Positions 11,300 through 33,632 of a stretch of 33,987 nucleotides of DNA are shown one piece after another; position 1 is the first letter of the stretch, and each line of letters opens with the position of its first letter. Source of the stretch: Mnemiopsis leidyi (lineage: Eukaryota; Ctenophora; Tentaculata; Lobata; Bolinopsidae); assembly GCA_000226015.1 (NCBI GenBank), contig JH156160.1, positions 372,508-406,494 of the forward strand. The letters run 5' to 3'. The translations under genes were made by a program, and so were the position numbers. A model generated the notes under the pieces. That model was given only the letters and a program-made list of their open reading frames with translations, ran no database searches and was not told the DNA's origin.

Positions 11300-11836
11300 G
11301 GCCTTCGCTCTCAACTCCACAGGGTCATTAATCACGTCCTAACAAACGCATCATACTGATGAAATTGCTAAATTGTACGTGCAACCCGTCCTCCGATCTC
11401 CCTACCCTCAGGAGACATCTCTAGGTGAACCATGGGAGAATTTCCTTTCTCCCAGGCTATTTTGTCTGATCCGCTCCAGATTTTTAAATTGTTTAAATTT
11501 CAAAATCTTTTAGTGATGCAATGCGTAATTCTGTAATTGCCCTTGGGCAAGTACGAACGTTTGTAAGAACCTTTACTGTGGATTTCAATCGTCTTGAAAC
11601 AGTATTGTTTTAGACGTTAATCGTCAGAATATTGATGGCCCTATAGTGCGTCTACCAAGAATTTTACGGCCGTTTCCTGCAGCTGCGCACTTTCATATAT
11701 TTCCTTTTCGAAATGAGATGTTTCAGGGGACGGGACATGGAATTAAACTACGACATTGCCCTAGTAACGGTAGTGAGGGTAGGTTGTTCTATGTATAACG
11801 CATGAAATCAGTCTGTAGTTTTAACAGCAGACCCGT

Positions 11837-11850
11837 GTTACCATGGCAAC
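11837..11850. promoter_or_regulatory. consensus X-box (RFX) site
   Basis: GTTACCATGGCAAC fits the RFX consensus exactly. In animals such sites control ciliary genes, among others. Confidence 0.5.
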
Positions 11851-12570
11851 GTGAAAAGGAATTACAAATACTATTCGCAGTATGTATTTTAACCGGTTAA
11901 TTCGCGTTTAAACCTGTGGCTAACTGCTGTGCCGCACGGTCAATATGCCATTGTAACTGTTCATTATTTTCAATTATGTCTCTCTTACTATACGAATTAA
12001 TTTCGTTTATTTTATGCGGTTACCCACCGTATAACTGTACAAGCTAAACTGCTTGAATAGTTCGAATATTTTCGACGTAGTTTTGTTTTGCAATATTACT
12101 CAGTAGAACTGTTAGCTGCTAAACGAGAAGGAACAATGAGAGGAAGGATTGGTTATGGTTAGAGAGGCAATGTTAGAGGGCCCTGTATTTTCATTACGCG
12201 CATGCTAAATACGTCCAACATTAGCATAGCATGCTTCCTGAAACCCATTCATTGTCTAAATTTGTATTGTTTTAGGTCAGACCACCCTTTGTGGGCCGTG
12301 GGAAGTCCTATTTGGTTCTTTCATCGAGTTTTTGATCTATTACCTTTCAGCTAATATGAACCATTGTTTCAATCTATTGGAAGTCCATTCTCTCGCCCTT
12401 ATCCCAGAGTTATGATATTATTTGTTTCTTAACAGACCACCTAACTCTGTTGGGCGCCGGTACAATTAAAGCAATAAATTGTGTGTCTTTAAAATCGGCC
12501 GACACAATATATAAAAAAGTTTGCACGTGTGACGATCATTAAAGCATTTGAATGTCAAGCTGTTCTGCTG

Positions 12571-12583
12571 GTTGCTCGGCAAC
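12571..12583. promoter_or_regulatory. X-box-like site
   Basis: GTTGCTCGGCAAC has two good half-sites with a 1-nt spacer. Confidence 0.35.
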
Positions 12584-12932
12584 AATGCCCCTAGAGGCAC
12601 GGTAGGTTAAACTTTTGTATCTTAAACTTTTGTATTTTATTTGGACCGCCCAGGCAGAATGGTGTTAGCAAAGGTTTAGTTTGCGCCTCGCGGTTTTTCT
12701 GTCAAACGTGCGTGATCACGAACCTACCCCACTTAAATTATTCCTGGATGATAAATCATTGAATACTGCTCATCGGTGTTCGCACAATTTTGCTGCTTAA
12801 TACTGGCTATTTTGACGATATGGTCGTTGTATGCTCATTAATCATTATAACATATCAGATATATTATTTTATTAGATATTACCTCTTACTTCAAGAATTG
12901 TATAACCAGTATCAACTGTCTCCTAAGAATTT

Positions 12933-12944
12933 GGTCACGTGACC
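12933..12944. promoter_or_regulatory. palindromic E-box GGTCACGTGACC
   Basis: A 12-bp perfect palindrome around CACGTG, the extended form bound by USF/TFE-type bHLH-zip dimers in animals. The same GTCACGTGAC core recurs at 13589-13598. Confidence 0.45.
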
Positions 12945-13159
12945 TTTGAAAGTTCTACATCCACAAGTTGGTAACTGATTAATCTTCTAACTGCAAAACT
13001 TTTAACCCCTTCAATTGTCAAATTATTTGTAAACTTAAAGTGTGAGTCATGAAGCAATCGTCACAGTTACCAACTAAACAACTCAACGCCACCTCAATTA
13101 GAGTTTCAAAATTCGCACCTTAACCTCCGAAGTAGCCTGTTAAATCCGGTCTCGTGACC

Positions 13160-13183
13160 CACGTGACCATTAGAAATACCAAT
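13160..13183. promoter_or_regulatory. E-box plus CCAAT box module
   Basis: CCCACGTGACC is followed 14 bp later by ACCAATCAG, a strong NF-Y type CCAAT box. Similar pairs recur at 9845/9895, 13532/13591, 15898/15914 and 19209/19234. Confidence 0.45.
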
Positions 13184-13531
13184 CAGATCGCCGCGTTTCC
13201 ACCCTGATCTGAGTTTTACGAGCTGTCACATCACGGTTGAGCGACAGTCTGGTTACGTTGGGTAAAATTCGGGGTGAAAATTATTGCGCATTAAATGCTC
13301 ACCTCAATTCTTTCTAATTGAATTTTCATTTTTGATTATGTCACAGAGGCATTGCCCACACTAATAAGTATGATTTTGTACTGGTGCTTCGGTTCTAACC
13401 AAAGCAGAGACCTGGTAATCTGGTAGATAAATCAAACTATCATGTGATAGGAAAGTTGTTGAGTTCACTCTAGCTCTGTAAACTTCTCAAAATGAATGAT
13501 TAATGCATGATTAGCTCGTTTCGTATCTCAA

Positions 13532-13596
13532 CCAATAGCCGGCTGTTTCCCTGGAAACGCGTCGTGTTGCTATGGTTGTTTGGGGAGGGTCACGTG
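13532..13596. promoter_or_regulatory. CCAAT box, two X-box-like sites and E-box cluster
   Basis: Within 65 bp there are CCAAT (13532), GTTTCCCTGGAAAC (13545), GTTGCTATGGTTGT (13566) and CACGTG (13591). This is the densest motif cluster in the upstream region and the best single enhancer candidate. Confidence 0.45.
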
Positions 13597-15136
13597 ACTT
13601 CTACTCCTCACTGTCTTGCTAATGGACATTAGTTTAAGTTTCCTCTTTTTGTGGAGAAATGCAACTTTTTACCACCCTACCCTCCTTTAATTTGACCAAT
13701 ACGTGGAGTGTATTTCCGTCACTTTGATAATATAACGACTACCTGATGCTTTATTTCAAATTATCCAACTAATTGATCTCCGATTTTTCATATGAATTAT
13801 TGCCATTGATTAGGATTTAATTTTAGTTGCTCTTGGTTTCGCGAATGGGTTTACCTCTGTTTTAATTAACCGCGCATTTGATTTGTCGTTTCTATCCTCC
13901 ATTCAACGTGTGATCTTCTTTAGACTTTCTACGAAAAATTTCTAACTGTTCAGCGGGCAATACACCTACTTTTAGTTCAATAGGAAACATAGGAGAGCGG
14001 CCGATCCAACAAAGACCACATGAGTCTGCGTTGTAGACTAAGGAGCACCATGTCAAATGTCCACTTTCTCCATCAATCGTCCCACTTCTGCAATCCACGT
14101 TAATTCTGCTTTATCTCCTCGTGAAGAAGAGTGGCTCCTTGGAATGTCAGCGATATTCACACTCTTTGTTTGGAATTTATTATTTGAATCGTACCGATCT
14201 TATTGAATATTTCATTCGATCGACATTATTAAATACTTTTCACGAATAATGGTTGCCTGCTTAATTTTTCTTTGGAAAAAACGTTTGAATTGATATAACG
14301 CACACCACTACGTGTTCTTCAAATTAAACTATCATGTCGAAGACAACTTCAACTTCATGGTGCTCGCATGTTATAACACTTGCACAGCTCTCTATTCAAC
14401 GTGGAGACAATAACTTAAATGTGGAGCTGAATTAAATGTGGTGCTAGTTTATAAGGCCACTTCTATAGTAAACATCAGTATGCTTCATGTGTTTCTTTTG
14501 AATTAGTCAACTAGAAGCTTTAGATAAACCTAAAAGTAAGTCTTACAGAGATATGCAGGTTTAGACTTCGCGGGTGCTCCTGCGTCAAAAAGTTCTTAAG
14601 AAATTTATAAGTTCTATTCCCTCGTGACTTCAGAGCATCGCTGCTAAGCGACAAATCTTTACAAAACATCAAAATGTCCTTTTTCTAATCCATTTCGACA
14701 TTTCCATTATTTCACATAGTAAGTAGTAAGTACCTCACGTTGTTACAAGACATAACAACAAAAGAGTGTAAACTCAACCTGCTATGATATACTAATGATG
14801 ATCAACAAGTCCAGACAATTTGTTTCCAGACACGTATGTCTTTAAATATTCCTAAGAAAGAAGTTTTTAGTCGTGTTTAGGTGCGGTGGAGTAACCGTGA
14901 TCAGGAATTAAGGCACATTATATGGTCCGCTCTGAACACTTTTGTGGTTGTGATATGTAACCTCCATATCACGTATCTCAGTTTTTGTTTATATCACTTT
15001 GAAACTTTAGAGGTAATAACAGCAGACTAATAGGTCCATAGCCTCATCTCGCAACAATTCACCAACCACTTTTTATAGGCTGCTTTGAAAGACGTAGTGT
15101 TATTACTCGCTTACATTTTTATAACCCATTAGGAAA

Positions 15137-26068
<10,932 letters not shown>

Positions 26069-27592
26069 ATGGTGGCGTTTTGAGATTGGAGAGTGTCGCA
26101 ACCATAAGCATTGACTTACATTTTTCCCTTGTAATTAATGCAATTGTTTTACGTAGATTCCCCATCTTTTTCTAGAATCTTGCATTAACTCAAGATTTCA
26201 AGATGACAACGTGCGATAATTAGGTAACGTTGTGTAACGAAGTCAGAAATCACTCGAAGGAACGTTCTGATTCATGGGAAGCGATGTCCGGGCGGATTTA
26301 AGACATAAAAATTGTTTCAATTTCTGTTTTCTATGTCGTGATTTATCGCCGTTTGAAGTTGGTTTTGTTTAAGCAAAAAGAAGTACATATATCTCAATGT
26401 TTTCAATGATGGAAGGATTTCATGATGATAATTGCTAATGATGCAAATTCCATGCGATGCTATTTGTTCGTATTATTTTAAGACAGTTAAGTATATTCTG
26501 TTAAGTAAAAGGTTTCGAGGTTTTTCACTTTTTAAGCTAAAAACAACAACTCCTGAACTGACATAACTTATGAATTCTTCAGACAGTTTACTCTGACCGA
26601 CTTGAAAGGGCTACAATCAAATCTGTAGTGAAAAGTTTTCTGTTTAGCGTGAACTACCATGCTGTATTGGTTCGTGAGAATTTCAGTTATCGTGCTATTT
26701 ATGCAATGATCCTGTAAAATGGAAACCCCATTTCCACGTAGCTTATCGGGAAGGTATCGTCACATGTTAAACCAGCCTAAGTTATGACTTATTTTGATTG
26801 GTTTTAATGGAGTCATCACTGTTTAACCACTTTTTTATTAAGTTACTTTGCACTTTAACTTTGTTTAATGCGATTTCAATTGATTACATGGTAATCGATA
26901 TCGTCGACGCTGTTGAGTATTTTGTAATATTGAAAATTAATGATATGATTTATTATGGTTAGTGAAGATGCTAACATTATTTGAATGAGTTAAGTAATCC
27001 TTGGAAACCAAAGGTATTTTAATTTAGAATACACGATTCTGTGAATTTGCCATATGCTCACGAGATTCCGCCATTGCAAACCGGATTGTTTTATCTATTA
27101 TATTGGCACATAGCTGAATGCCAAATTTCAGCTCGGATACTTTTTTGTAAATAAATAATAAGAATGCTTACTTTTGTTTTCCATTGAAAATAGAAACACA
27201 AACTATAACTATAAGAAACTTACGCATCTTTTCTAACCCGAGCTGAAACTTGGTTTTGAGCGAGCACTATATTTAAGTACGGTTTCAATCTTACAATATC
27301 TTATAATGATTGTGTTTGATGAGCCAATCGTTTTACTGTAATCTTAATAAAAGCTAAGGAGTTGTACTCTGTGAAAAAATTCGTTCCAGGTAAATCGTGT
27401 ATCTTGCCATTATAAAGCAGTTTTCCGTCGAATCACACAACTTAAAAATAAACAGTATCAGTATTTAATAAACAACATTGTATAATGATTTAGGATAAAA
27501 CATCTCGTTTGTTTTAATCACCTCACTGTGCCAAAACATAAGGTAAAAGTCAGTTTAGGAGCTTTAGAACAAAAAATTTCTTCCCCAACAGT
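26069..27592 (+). other. 3' UTR and intergenic DNA
   Basis: No gene recognised. AATAAA poly(A) signal candidates on the plus strand lie at 27150-27155 and 27346-27351, which would give a 3' UTR of about 1.1-1.3 kb. Which one is used cannot be told from sequence. Confidence 0.4.
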
Positions 27593-27860
27593 TTAATCTC
27601 GAGCACGTTTTAGTGAGTGTTTCCTCCTCAACCTCAGCAGTGAGTGTTTCCTCCTCAACCTCAGCAGTGAGTGTGTCCTCCTCAACCTCAGCAGTGAGTG
27701 TGTCCTTCTCAACCTCAGCAGTGAGTGATTGTTAAACGGAGTATATCCGGTAAATGGCGGAGAGTTTGGACATTGCTCAATGAAACTACCCATGTCAACT
27801 ACATTGATCTTTCGGAGTTTCTGTGAGCTGGCCTAACTCTGAACGAATTGTCGAAATCTA
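27593..27860 (-). pseudogene. 3' end of LINE ORF2, fragment 1 (minus)
   Basis: On the minus strand, KLRKINVVDMGSFIEQCPNS and PPFTGYTPFNNHSLL match the C-terminal end of the plus-strand copy at 29314-29424 (FISQFPDKPPVSGYTPPNSN, SLLDW). Weaker, stop-interrupted similarity may extend to about 28000. The end of the frame has been replaced by a 27-bp tandem repeat. It is a decayed, 5'-truncated retrotransposon copy. Confidence 0.75.
27614..27728 (-). repeat. 27-bp in-frame minisatellite inside the LINE fragment
   Basis: Four copies start at 27614, 27641, 27668 and 27695, with part of a fifth at 27722. The unit length is nine codons, so the LINE frame reads repeated HSLLRLRR(T/K). The repeat grew from the HSLL codons of the ORF2 C-terminus. 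Confidence 0.95.
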
Positions 27861-28867
27861 TCCTTAGGCACAACTGTGCTCCTTGAGCCATAGGCGATAT
27901 TTCGGTATTCAGGCAAGATTCCTTATCTTTGGCGGGCTTTTAACTCAAGGTAAGCTACATCATTTGGACCCAGTTGGTTTGCAATATTCCAGACATGCAA
28001 ATCGGTTACTTCTCTGACATACTTAGTGGGAAGTTACCCACCTTACCTATTGTTAATGACGACCTCTCTTAACTGATGCGAAGTTACCACTACACCGCTA
28101 TTTCAGGTATTGACGTAGCCCAATGATAATTTGCTCCAGCTATCTAAGGATCTAACGTACCAAAACGTATGTATACTCCACAAACCTTGCAACTAAATTA
28201 TAAATTGTGAAAATTCTTTTAGCGCCACATTTCGGTTTACATGGACAATGGACATTCATCTTTACCGCGTTGTGGAGCTCCATAATCAACCCTCTCATCT
28301 GAATTGACAGCCGGCAGCGCTCCGAACCGATTATTTATGTTGTAAAACGGATATCGTTAACAAAGTTATGCGCGGCTGAAACCACATGTACTTTCTGCGC
28401 GTAGCGTACAATCCACAAATTATGTTTATCTGCAACTAAGTTTAATCCTGCAACTAAGTTTAATTCTTAGTATTGGTTTACGAGCTGATGTCAGTGTAAC
28501 AGCTGGGACACCCAAAGTCGAAGTTCCTCCTGGATAATGTCACACGTAGTCCGGCCGAGATCACTCGTAAGATTGCTAGCAAGACAAACCTACCTAATAT
28601 TGAACCTATTGAGTAGTAATTTTGGAAACGAAAATGCTTCACCAGGGCCACCACGCCATCTGCGGACCACCTTTCTGGCTGCAACAGTCAATCATTAAGT
28701 TCTTTGCTGAGTATCCGAAAGTAGGGGGTGTATCTGGAATCTTGTCCATAAATGTTTCAAGAGAGATTTTTGAAAGTGTTTAGATGAGTGTGTTCACTTC
28801 TCCTGGAAGCAGGTTGAGGGTAAGCAATATCACACGACTAAAGGGAACATCTTAGAGTCATCCTGCC
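27861..28867. other. no recognisable gene
   Basis: Possibly further decayed LINE sequence at the left. The 68-codon minus frame at 28478-28684 resembles nothing I know. Confidence 0.4.
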
Positions 28868-29424
28868 CAGCAGGACTGCTCCTGGTCTTACCACATCAAC
28901 AGGATGACTGCAGAAACACGGAAAATGGCTGCATGGGTACTCGGAGCTTTCAGAGACATGTCCAGGCTCACCATGACAACGCTGTTTAAGTCTCTTGTCA
29001 GGAGTAAGGTGGAACACTGCTGTCCACTGTGGGATCCTGCTAAAATCGGTGATATCCAGCTGATTGAGAGACTAAAGCTCCTGTCCCTGCAAAGAAGAAG
29101 GGAAAGATATGCCATTATCCATGTGTGGAAGATGCTGAATGATATGGCTCCAAATAGCATCGGACTAGAGTCCTACGCGTCTCCAAGACTTGGGATCAGG
29201 ATATCGATTCCTAAGTTCAACTGCACCTTGCACAAAAGTCCTACTCCACAAAAGTACGACAACTCATTCGGCATCAGAGCTGCCCGTCTATGGAATCTCC
29301 TTCCAAAGAGTGTGGATTCATAAGCCAGTTCCCGGACAAGCCGCCGGTGTCGGGGTACACTCCTCCTAACAGCAACTCACTACTCGACTGGTGTGCTGTG
29401 GGGGGACAAGGAGTATGCGCTTGA
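28868..29424 (+). pseudogene. LINE ORF2 C-terminal part, fragment 2 (plus)
   Basis: Reads SWSYHINRM, RKMAAWVLGAFRDMSRLTM, VRSKVEHCCPLWDPAKIGDI, LQRRRERYAIIHVWKML and RAARLWNLLPKSVDS, then a stop. A shifted frame (29314-29424) completes the ORF with PPVSGYTPPNSNSLLDW. This is the region after the reverse-transcriptase catalytic core in jockey/CR1-like LINEs. Compared with the minus copy it lacks about 20 residues between QLIER and LKLLSLQRRRERY, so it carries an internal deletion. A short A-rich tail (two AAAAAGTA units) follows at 29458-29480 and looks like the LINE 3' end. Confidence 0.85.
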
Positions 29425-29579
29425 CGCAGATTCCAGATTCAAGCCCTGCCAAACACTTCAAAAAGTATCAAAAAGTAAGTATAGGTTCCATAACATTCCT
29501 GCTCCCACGAAAAGGAGTTATCATAGCAATATATGGCTAATTCTGCTTGTTTATTGAGGGGTGGTAGGACACTCTTGAT

Positions 29580-30486
29580 ACCTATAGTCTTGGTTTATTC
29601 CTGAGATCATGCCGATGTCATGCGGACATATCCCCTACAATATTATCCAAACATGGATAATCATATAGCGCTCCCTTCTTTGTTGTAAGGAACAATTACA
29701 AAGGTTCAACTCCTTCAAACTATCCCAGTAGTTGGTGTCTTTGAGTCCTCGAATACGCCTGGTGAATTGTCTTTGGATACTTTCTATCAACTGAATGTTA
29801 GCAATCTTTGTTGGGTTCCAGAGAGGGTAGCAGAATTCGACTCGGGATCTAATGAGGGATTAGAAGAGTTGGAGCATAACCAATATCAGGCTTTTGACCT
29901 GTCTCTGAATACTCCGAGCACCCAGGATGAAATCTGGCGAGCTTTATCCGACATTATGTTTATGTGTGTTGTCAATGAGAGTTCCGAGGTCACGAACAAG
30001 TGGACTTTAATCAATGGTTGTTCCATTGGGTGTGGTTTACTTAGTGACCTCAGCCATGAATCAGAACCGCACTGTTTCGGATAGGATTTTGGCTGACAGT
30101 GTTCTGTAGCAGATCAGCTCAAATTTGTCCTCGTGCAGTTGCATGTTATTTTCCTCAGACCACACAATAACACACTCAAGATCTTGTAGCAGAAGGTCGC
30201 GGTCCTCTTGAGTAGATATCTTTTTGCTTTTTCTTATGTCATCAGCAAAGTTGTTCTTTGAGTTCTTAATCTTCATCTCCAGGTCATTAACATACAACAA
30301 GAAAGGGATTGGTCCTAATACAGTACCTTGTGGGACTCCAAAATGCAGATGTATGCCAAAATTTATTTTTGGGAGATGCCATGCTTCTGGGTTGTCATGT
30401 AAACTTGACTGGAGGGGACCGTAGAAGGAGCCACGCAGTGCCCGGTGAATGTCGGTATTAATCATGCGTGACGACTCGATAATCAC
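29580..30486 (-). pseudogene. LINE ORF2 reverse-transcriptase fragment 3 (minus)
   Basis: Minus-strand frame 30486-30061 contains the RT motifs GVPQGTVLGPIPFLLYVNDL and FADD (catalytic aspartates), then WSEENNMQLHEDKFELICY. After the stop, frameshifted similarity continues with SWVLGVFRDRSKA, IANIQLIES, RIRGLKDTNYWD and QQRRERYMIIHVW. The same family as fragment 2, in the opposite orientation. The part upstream of the GVPQG motif is missing or unrecognisable, so the copy is 5'-truncated and inactive. Confidence 0.9.
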
Positions 30487-31237
30487 ACTAAATTATGTAT
30501 TTGCTACACTTGACACTACAGTCAACAGAGCTCATGCCAATTTGAGCGATATCGTTCTGTTTTAATCAATCGGGATCGTTCACAAATGACGTTATCAGTT
30601 TTTCTGTATCTTTACCCAACTCTCCTCTCTGTCATCAATCGTCATCATGACTAAACCCCCTGGAAGATTTCGCCCAAGCAACGTCTTCAAACACTTATCA
30701 GCAATCAGCATCAAGCATAGCAAAGCACATCTAGAAATTACTTCACACTTCCAACATCCAACTACTAAGCGGAAATTCAGACAATGAAAAATACGATTTT
30801 AAGAATGTTGACATTTTACGTAGTAAAGATTTACATCTATAATACACTTTTTACAGGTCTATTTCGTATATTTCACTTCATTCAGTCGCCTAGAAAAAAT
30901 GAAATGAACGGAAATCGATTTCAAAAAAGGTGACGACTGTGAGTTAAGTTGAACCACTTTTGACGAGATTATATACGTCTACCTTTTCAACGAAACGTTC
31001 AGCTTTGAGCTGCGAGAGTCGGGTATAACCGCGGCAAAATCAGATCATTTGAGAAATAACATAAATCGACGTATCACACTGTGGTAAATCTGCAATACAG
31101 CAATGCATCATAGTGTTATGATAGCTAAAGTCGACATTTCCTGTCTTTTTCGAAAGTCGAAAACCGGCACCCTAGTGACATCAGTATATCGTTTTATCGT
31201 AAAGTCCTTCTTCAATTGCACAACAGTGCATTAAATT
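30487..31237. other. no recognisable gene
   Basis: AT-rich spacer between LINE debris and the 3' end of the tektin gene. Confidence 0.5.
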
Positions 31238-31243
31238 TTTATT
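31238..31243 (-). terminator. poly(A) signal AATAAA of the tektin gene
   Basis: TTTATT on the plus strand, 71 bp beyond the tektin stop codon. Confidence 0.5.
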
Positions 31244-31313
31244 TGATACAAAACTAAAACAAAAGGAATCCTTTCAACATGCATCGAGTTCTGGAAAAAG
31301 CATTCGGAGGATT

Positions 31314-31855
31314 TTAAACGTTGTGGGCAACAAGAAGCAGTTTCTGACGTTTAGTCATACATCTCTCCTCCAGTTCAAGAGAGTTGGACTTGATGGACCA
31401 GTCTTCGTTCAGACGTTCAAGAGTTTGCTTCAGTTGAGTGTGGGCATCCCTAGGAGATTGTAAAATAAGTACTTAAATATTATGGTAGAGTTTAACAGGG
31501 CGCTGCATGGCTCTCTATCTCTACAGTCTACGGTCCTCTCTGAGCAACAAAGACTGAGGTTCCCAGTCAAGGTATAGTTCTAACTGTTTTCTAATTTAAC
31601 GTGTCTTTGAAACAGAGAATTGTTTAATCACACCATGAAGGAGGTGAAAACTGGAGAACATGATAAACGAGTTTAACATTACGCTTGATAGAACTAAATA
31701 CTTATAACATACTCAGCAATGTTGTGTTGATCAATGAGGGTTGAGACTGTGTTGAGAAGTTCGTTTCTCTCATTAATGATCCCATCATGGGGGGCGTCTC
31801 TACACAGCTCCACTCTCGGTCTGTAGGTCCTGTTTTCGGACCGTGTCTCCGCCAC
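31314..31855 (-). CDS. tektin family protein, last two exons (partial)
   Basis: Tektins are coiled-coil filament proteins on the inner wall of ciliary and flagellar doublet microtubules. Penultimate exon 31855-31713 (acceptor TTCTCAG, donor GA|GTATGT) reads VAETRSENRTYRPRVELCRD, containing the tektin signature RPNVELCRD with Asn replaced by Arg. The last exon 31449-31314 (acceptor CTCCTAG) reads DAHTQLKQTLERLNEDWSIK, SNSLELEERCM and ends at TAA. The joined frame keeps the spacing between signature and KSNSL seen in tektin-2 as I recall it. The C-terminus is short (17 residues after RCM). The N-terminal exons are not visible in 31.9-34.0 kb, so they lie beyond the window or escaped me. Subfamily undetermined. 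Confidence 0.9.
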
Positions 31856-31879
31856 CTGAGAAGAGGAAATGTCATGACC

Positions 31880-31995
31880 GGTGTGCCAATCGTTTCCTAT
31901 TTTAACTGGTGTGTGCCGATCGTTTCCTATTTTAACTGGTGTGTGCCGATCGTTTCCTATTTTAACTGGTGTGTGCTGATCGTTTCCTATTCTTA
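31880..31995 (-). repeat. 30-bp minisatellite beside the tektin exon acceptor
   Basis: Units of 30 bp (CGTTTCCTATTTTAACTGGT plus GTGTGCCGAT) start at 31891, 31921 and 31951 with partial units at both ends. It lies in the tektin intron, 25 bp from the acceptor of the penultimate exon. On the coding (minus) strand it is purine-rich. Confidence 0.95.
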
Positions 31996-33632
31996 TTTAT
32001 CTTAATTCTTATCAATGATATGGTCTTATTACATCAAACTTACAAGACGAACCCACATCAAGTCCGAAATAAATCAAATTCGGCAAAATTTTACGAGCCG
32101 CGCATGTTAAAATTTGTGCGCGCGTCAAGATTTGCTGTCATGGTAAATGAGAAAATAAATGCTTTTATTGCGTAATTAAGCCGGCGTGTTACAGATAAAA
32201 GGACCGCAGGAACCGGACCATATTGATCCCTCTATCAGTGTGCTATTTCGAGATTTGATAGACACCAGACGTTAAAGCGTATGGGATATAAGGCATCTGA
32301 ATAGATACCCAAATAGACAAAATCTTTCCATTAGTGCAACAACACTCAACAAACATCGGCCTTTTGGCGCGAAATTGAGTCGAAAGATTACAAAGTTTAA
32401 GCTTTTAGGGTTGTAAACCTTATTGTTGAAGGTCATCTCTTTCGTCAAATCTCCTGCCTTATTGAAAAGTACGAATACAGATTTGCCAAAATGTTGGAAT
32501 ATAATATCTAGGCTTGTGAAGATTGGAAACTGATTAATTGGAATGGAATACACTAAATGGAATTCATGTTTTTAAAATAGTTCAATATTCGGCTGTCCTT
32601 TCTGTCCATCCTTTTCCTGCGGACGGAGACAGTATAATGTATGATAGCCGGTAGGAGTTGTGTGCTACTCGGATAGTAAATAGATTGTAAATAGATTGTA
32701 AATAGTCAGGACCGCCAGAAAAGGTGCAGTGTACAATTTACCATATAATAATAACTCTACCAGGTTTTTACGTGGAACCTCAATCAATCAACCAATTTTG
32801 TGCCCAACCGGCCGACCAACCTGAGCAGAAAAAGAAGACGAAGCACTAACTGTGACAGGGTTCCGTGTTCATCGCAAAATTACAGTTGAAGTGACTCAAT
32901 ATTGTCAAGAAACACGTGACCAAAATACTCAATAAATTACGTAGCTTCAACTTTTTTATCCGACACTTTTTTTGACAATTTCGTGGAAAGAAAAGCGATA
33001 ATTACTACCTGTGCGACTCAGCTGCTGCTTAATTTCAATGATGGTCAGCTGCACCAGAGCACATTGCTTTTTGCAATGCAGCACGAATGTAGCATGCTTC
33101 ACAAGCATTCATTTTATAAACTTGGAAATATTTTTTATTGTCGATTCAATGCTCATTATGTGCAGTTATGTAAGTCAACGCGACATGAGGGGCATCAGGA
33201 AACGATAAATTCGATAAAAAAAATCTGAATGAGGGTCAAATAAGTCAAAAATATGTAAACGATTTATTATGATTCTCGATACTTCCGAAATGAAACAACC
33301 GATAGCAACACAGATGGCAGGAAGGGAATGAGGATTCATGGTAAACCCTATTCCTTGAAACATTATGAAGTTCACAGTTTTTTCGTCTCCTCAATAACCA
33401 AACAAAGCAATATACCATCTGTTCAAAGGCCGATATATCGACCAGGGTGGTTCAATGATTTGGAAAAACTACCATATATAATATATATTTCGAATTTGCA
33501 AAGAAATTGTGATCAATGCCCTCTACACAGTACACAATACACATGCAGTATGCAAGATGGCCGATCGCGATAAATAATAAGTGGAACAGTTCTGACAGGT
33601 TCCCAAAAAGACAGGTGTCGCTCCTAAATTTC
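31996..33632. other. probable tektin intron or upstream DNA; no gene recognised
   Basis: AT-rich. A 93-codon minus frame (32272-32553) has no family resemblance. A possible small minus exon near 33008-33050 (LTIIEIKQQLSRT, donor GTAGTA) is too short to support. CACGTG lies at 32913. Confidence 0.4.

Larger units (their letters stand above)
8601..15136. promoter_or_regulatory. candidate cis-regulatory domain upstream of the CstF-50-like/zinc-finger gene
   Basis: No gene is recognisable in 6.5 kb, but transcription-factor-like words are dense. CACGTG occurs at 8797, 9000, 9845, 10087, 10104, 12524, 12936, 13160 and 13591. X-box-like sites occur at 9597, 11284, 11837, 12571, 13545 and 13566. 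CCAAT/ATTGG occurs at 9627, 9895, 11144, 12148, 13179 and 13532. At this base composition I would expect about one CACGTG per 8-9 kb. The region lies directly 5' of the first coding exon at 15137 and is the natural place for its promoter and enhancers. Function is inferred from motifs only. Confidence 0.45.

Noticed and set aside
32272..32553. 93-codon minus-strand frame upstream of the tektin exons
   Set aside because: No tektin-like heptads or motifs and no splice sites in suitable phase. Probably chance in AT-rich DNA.
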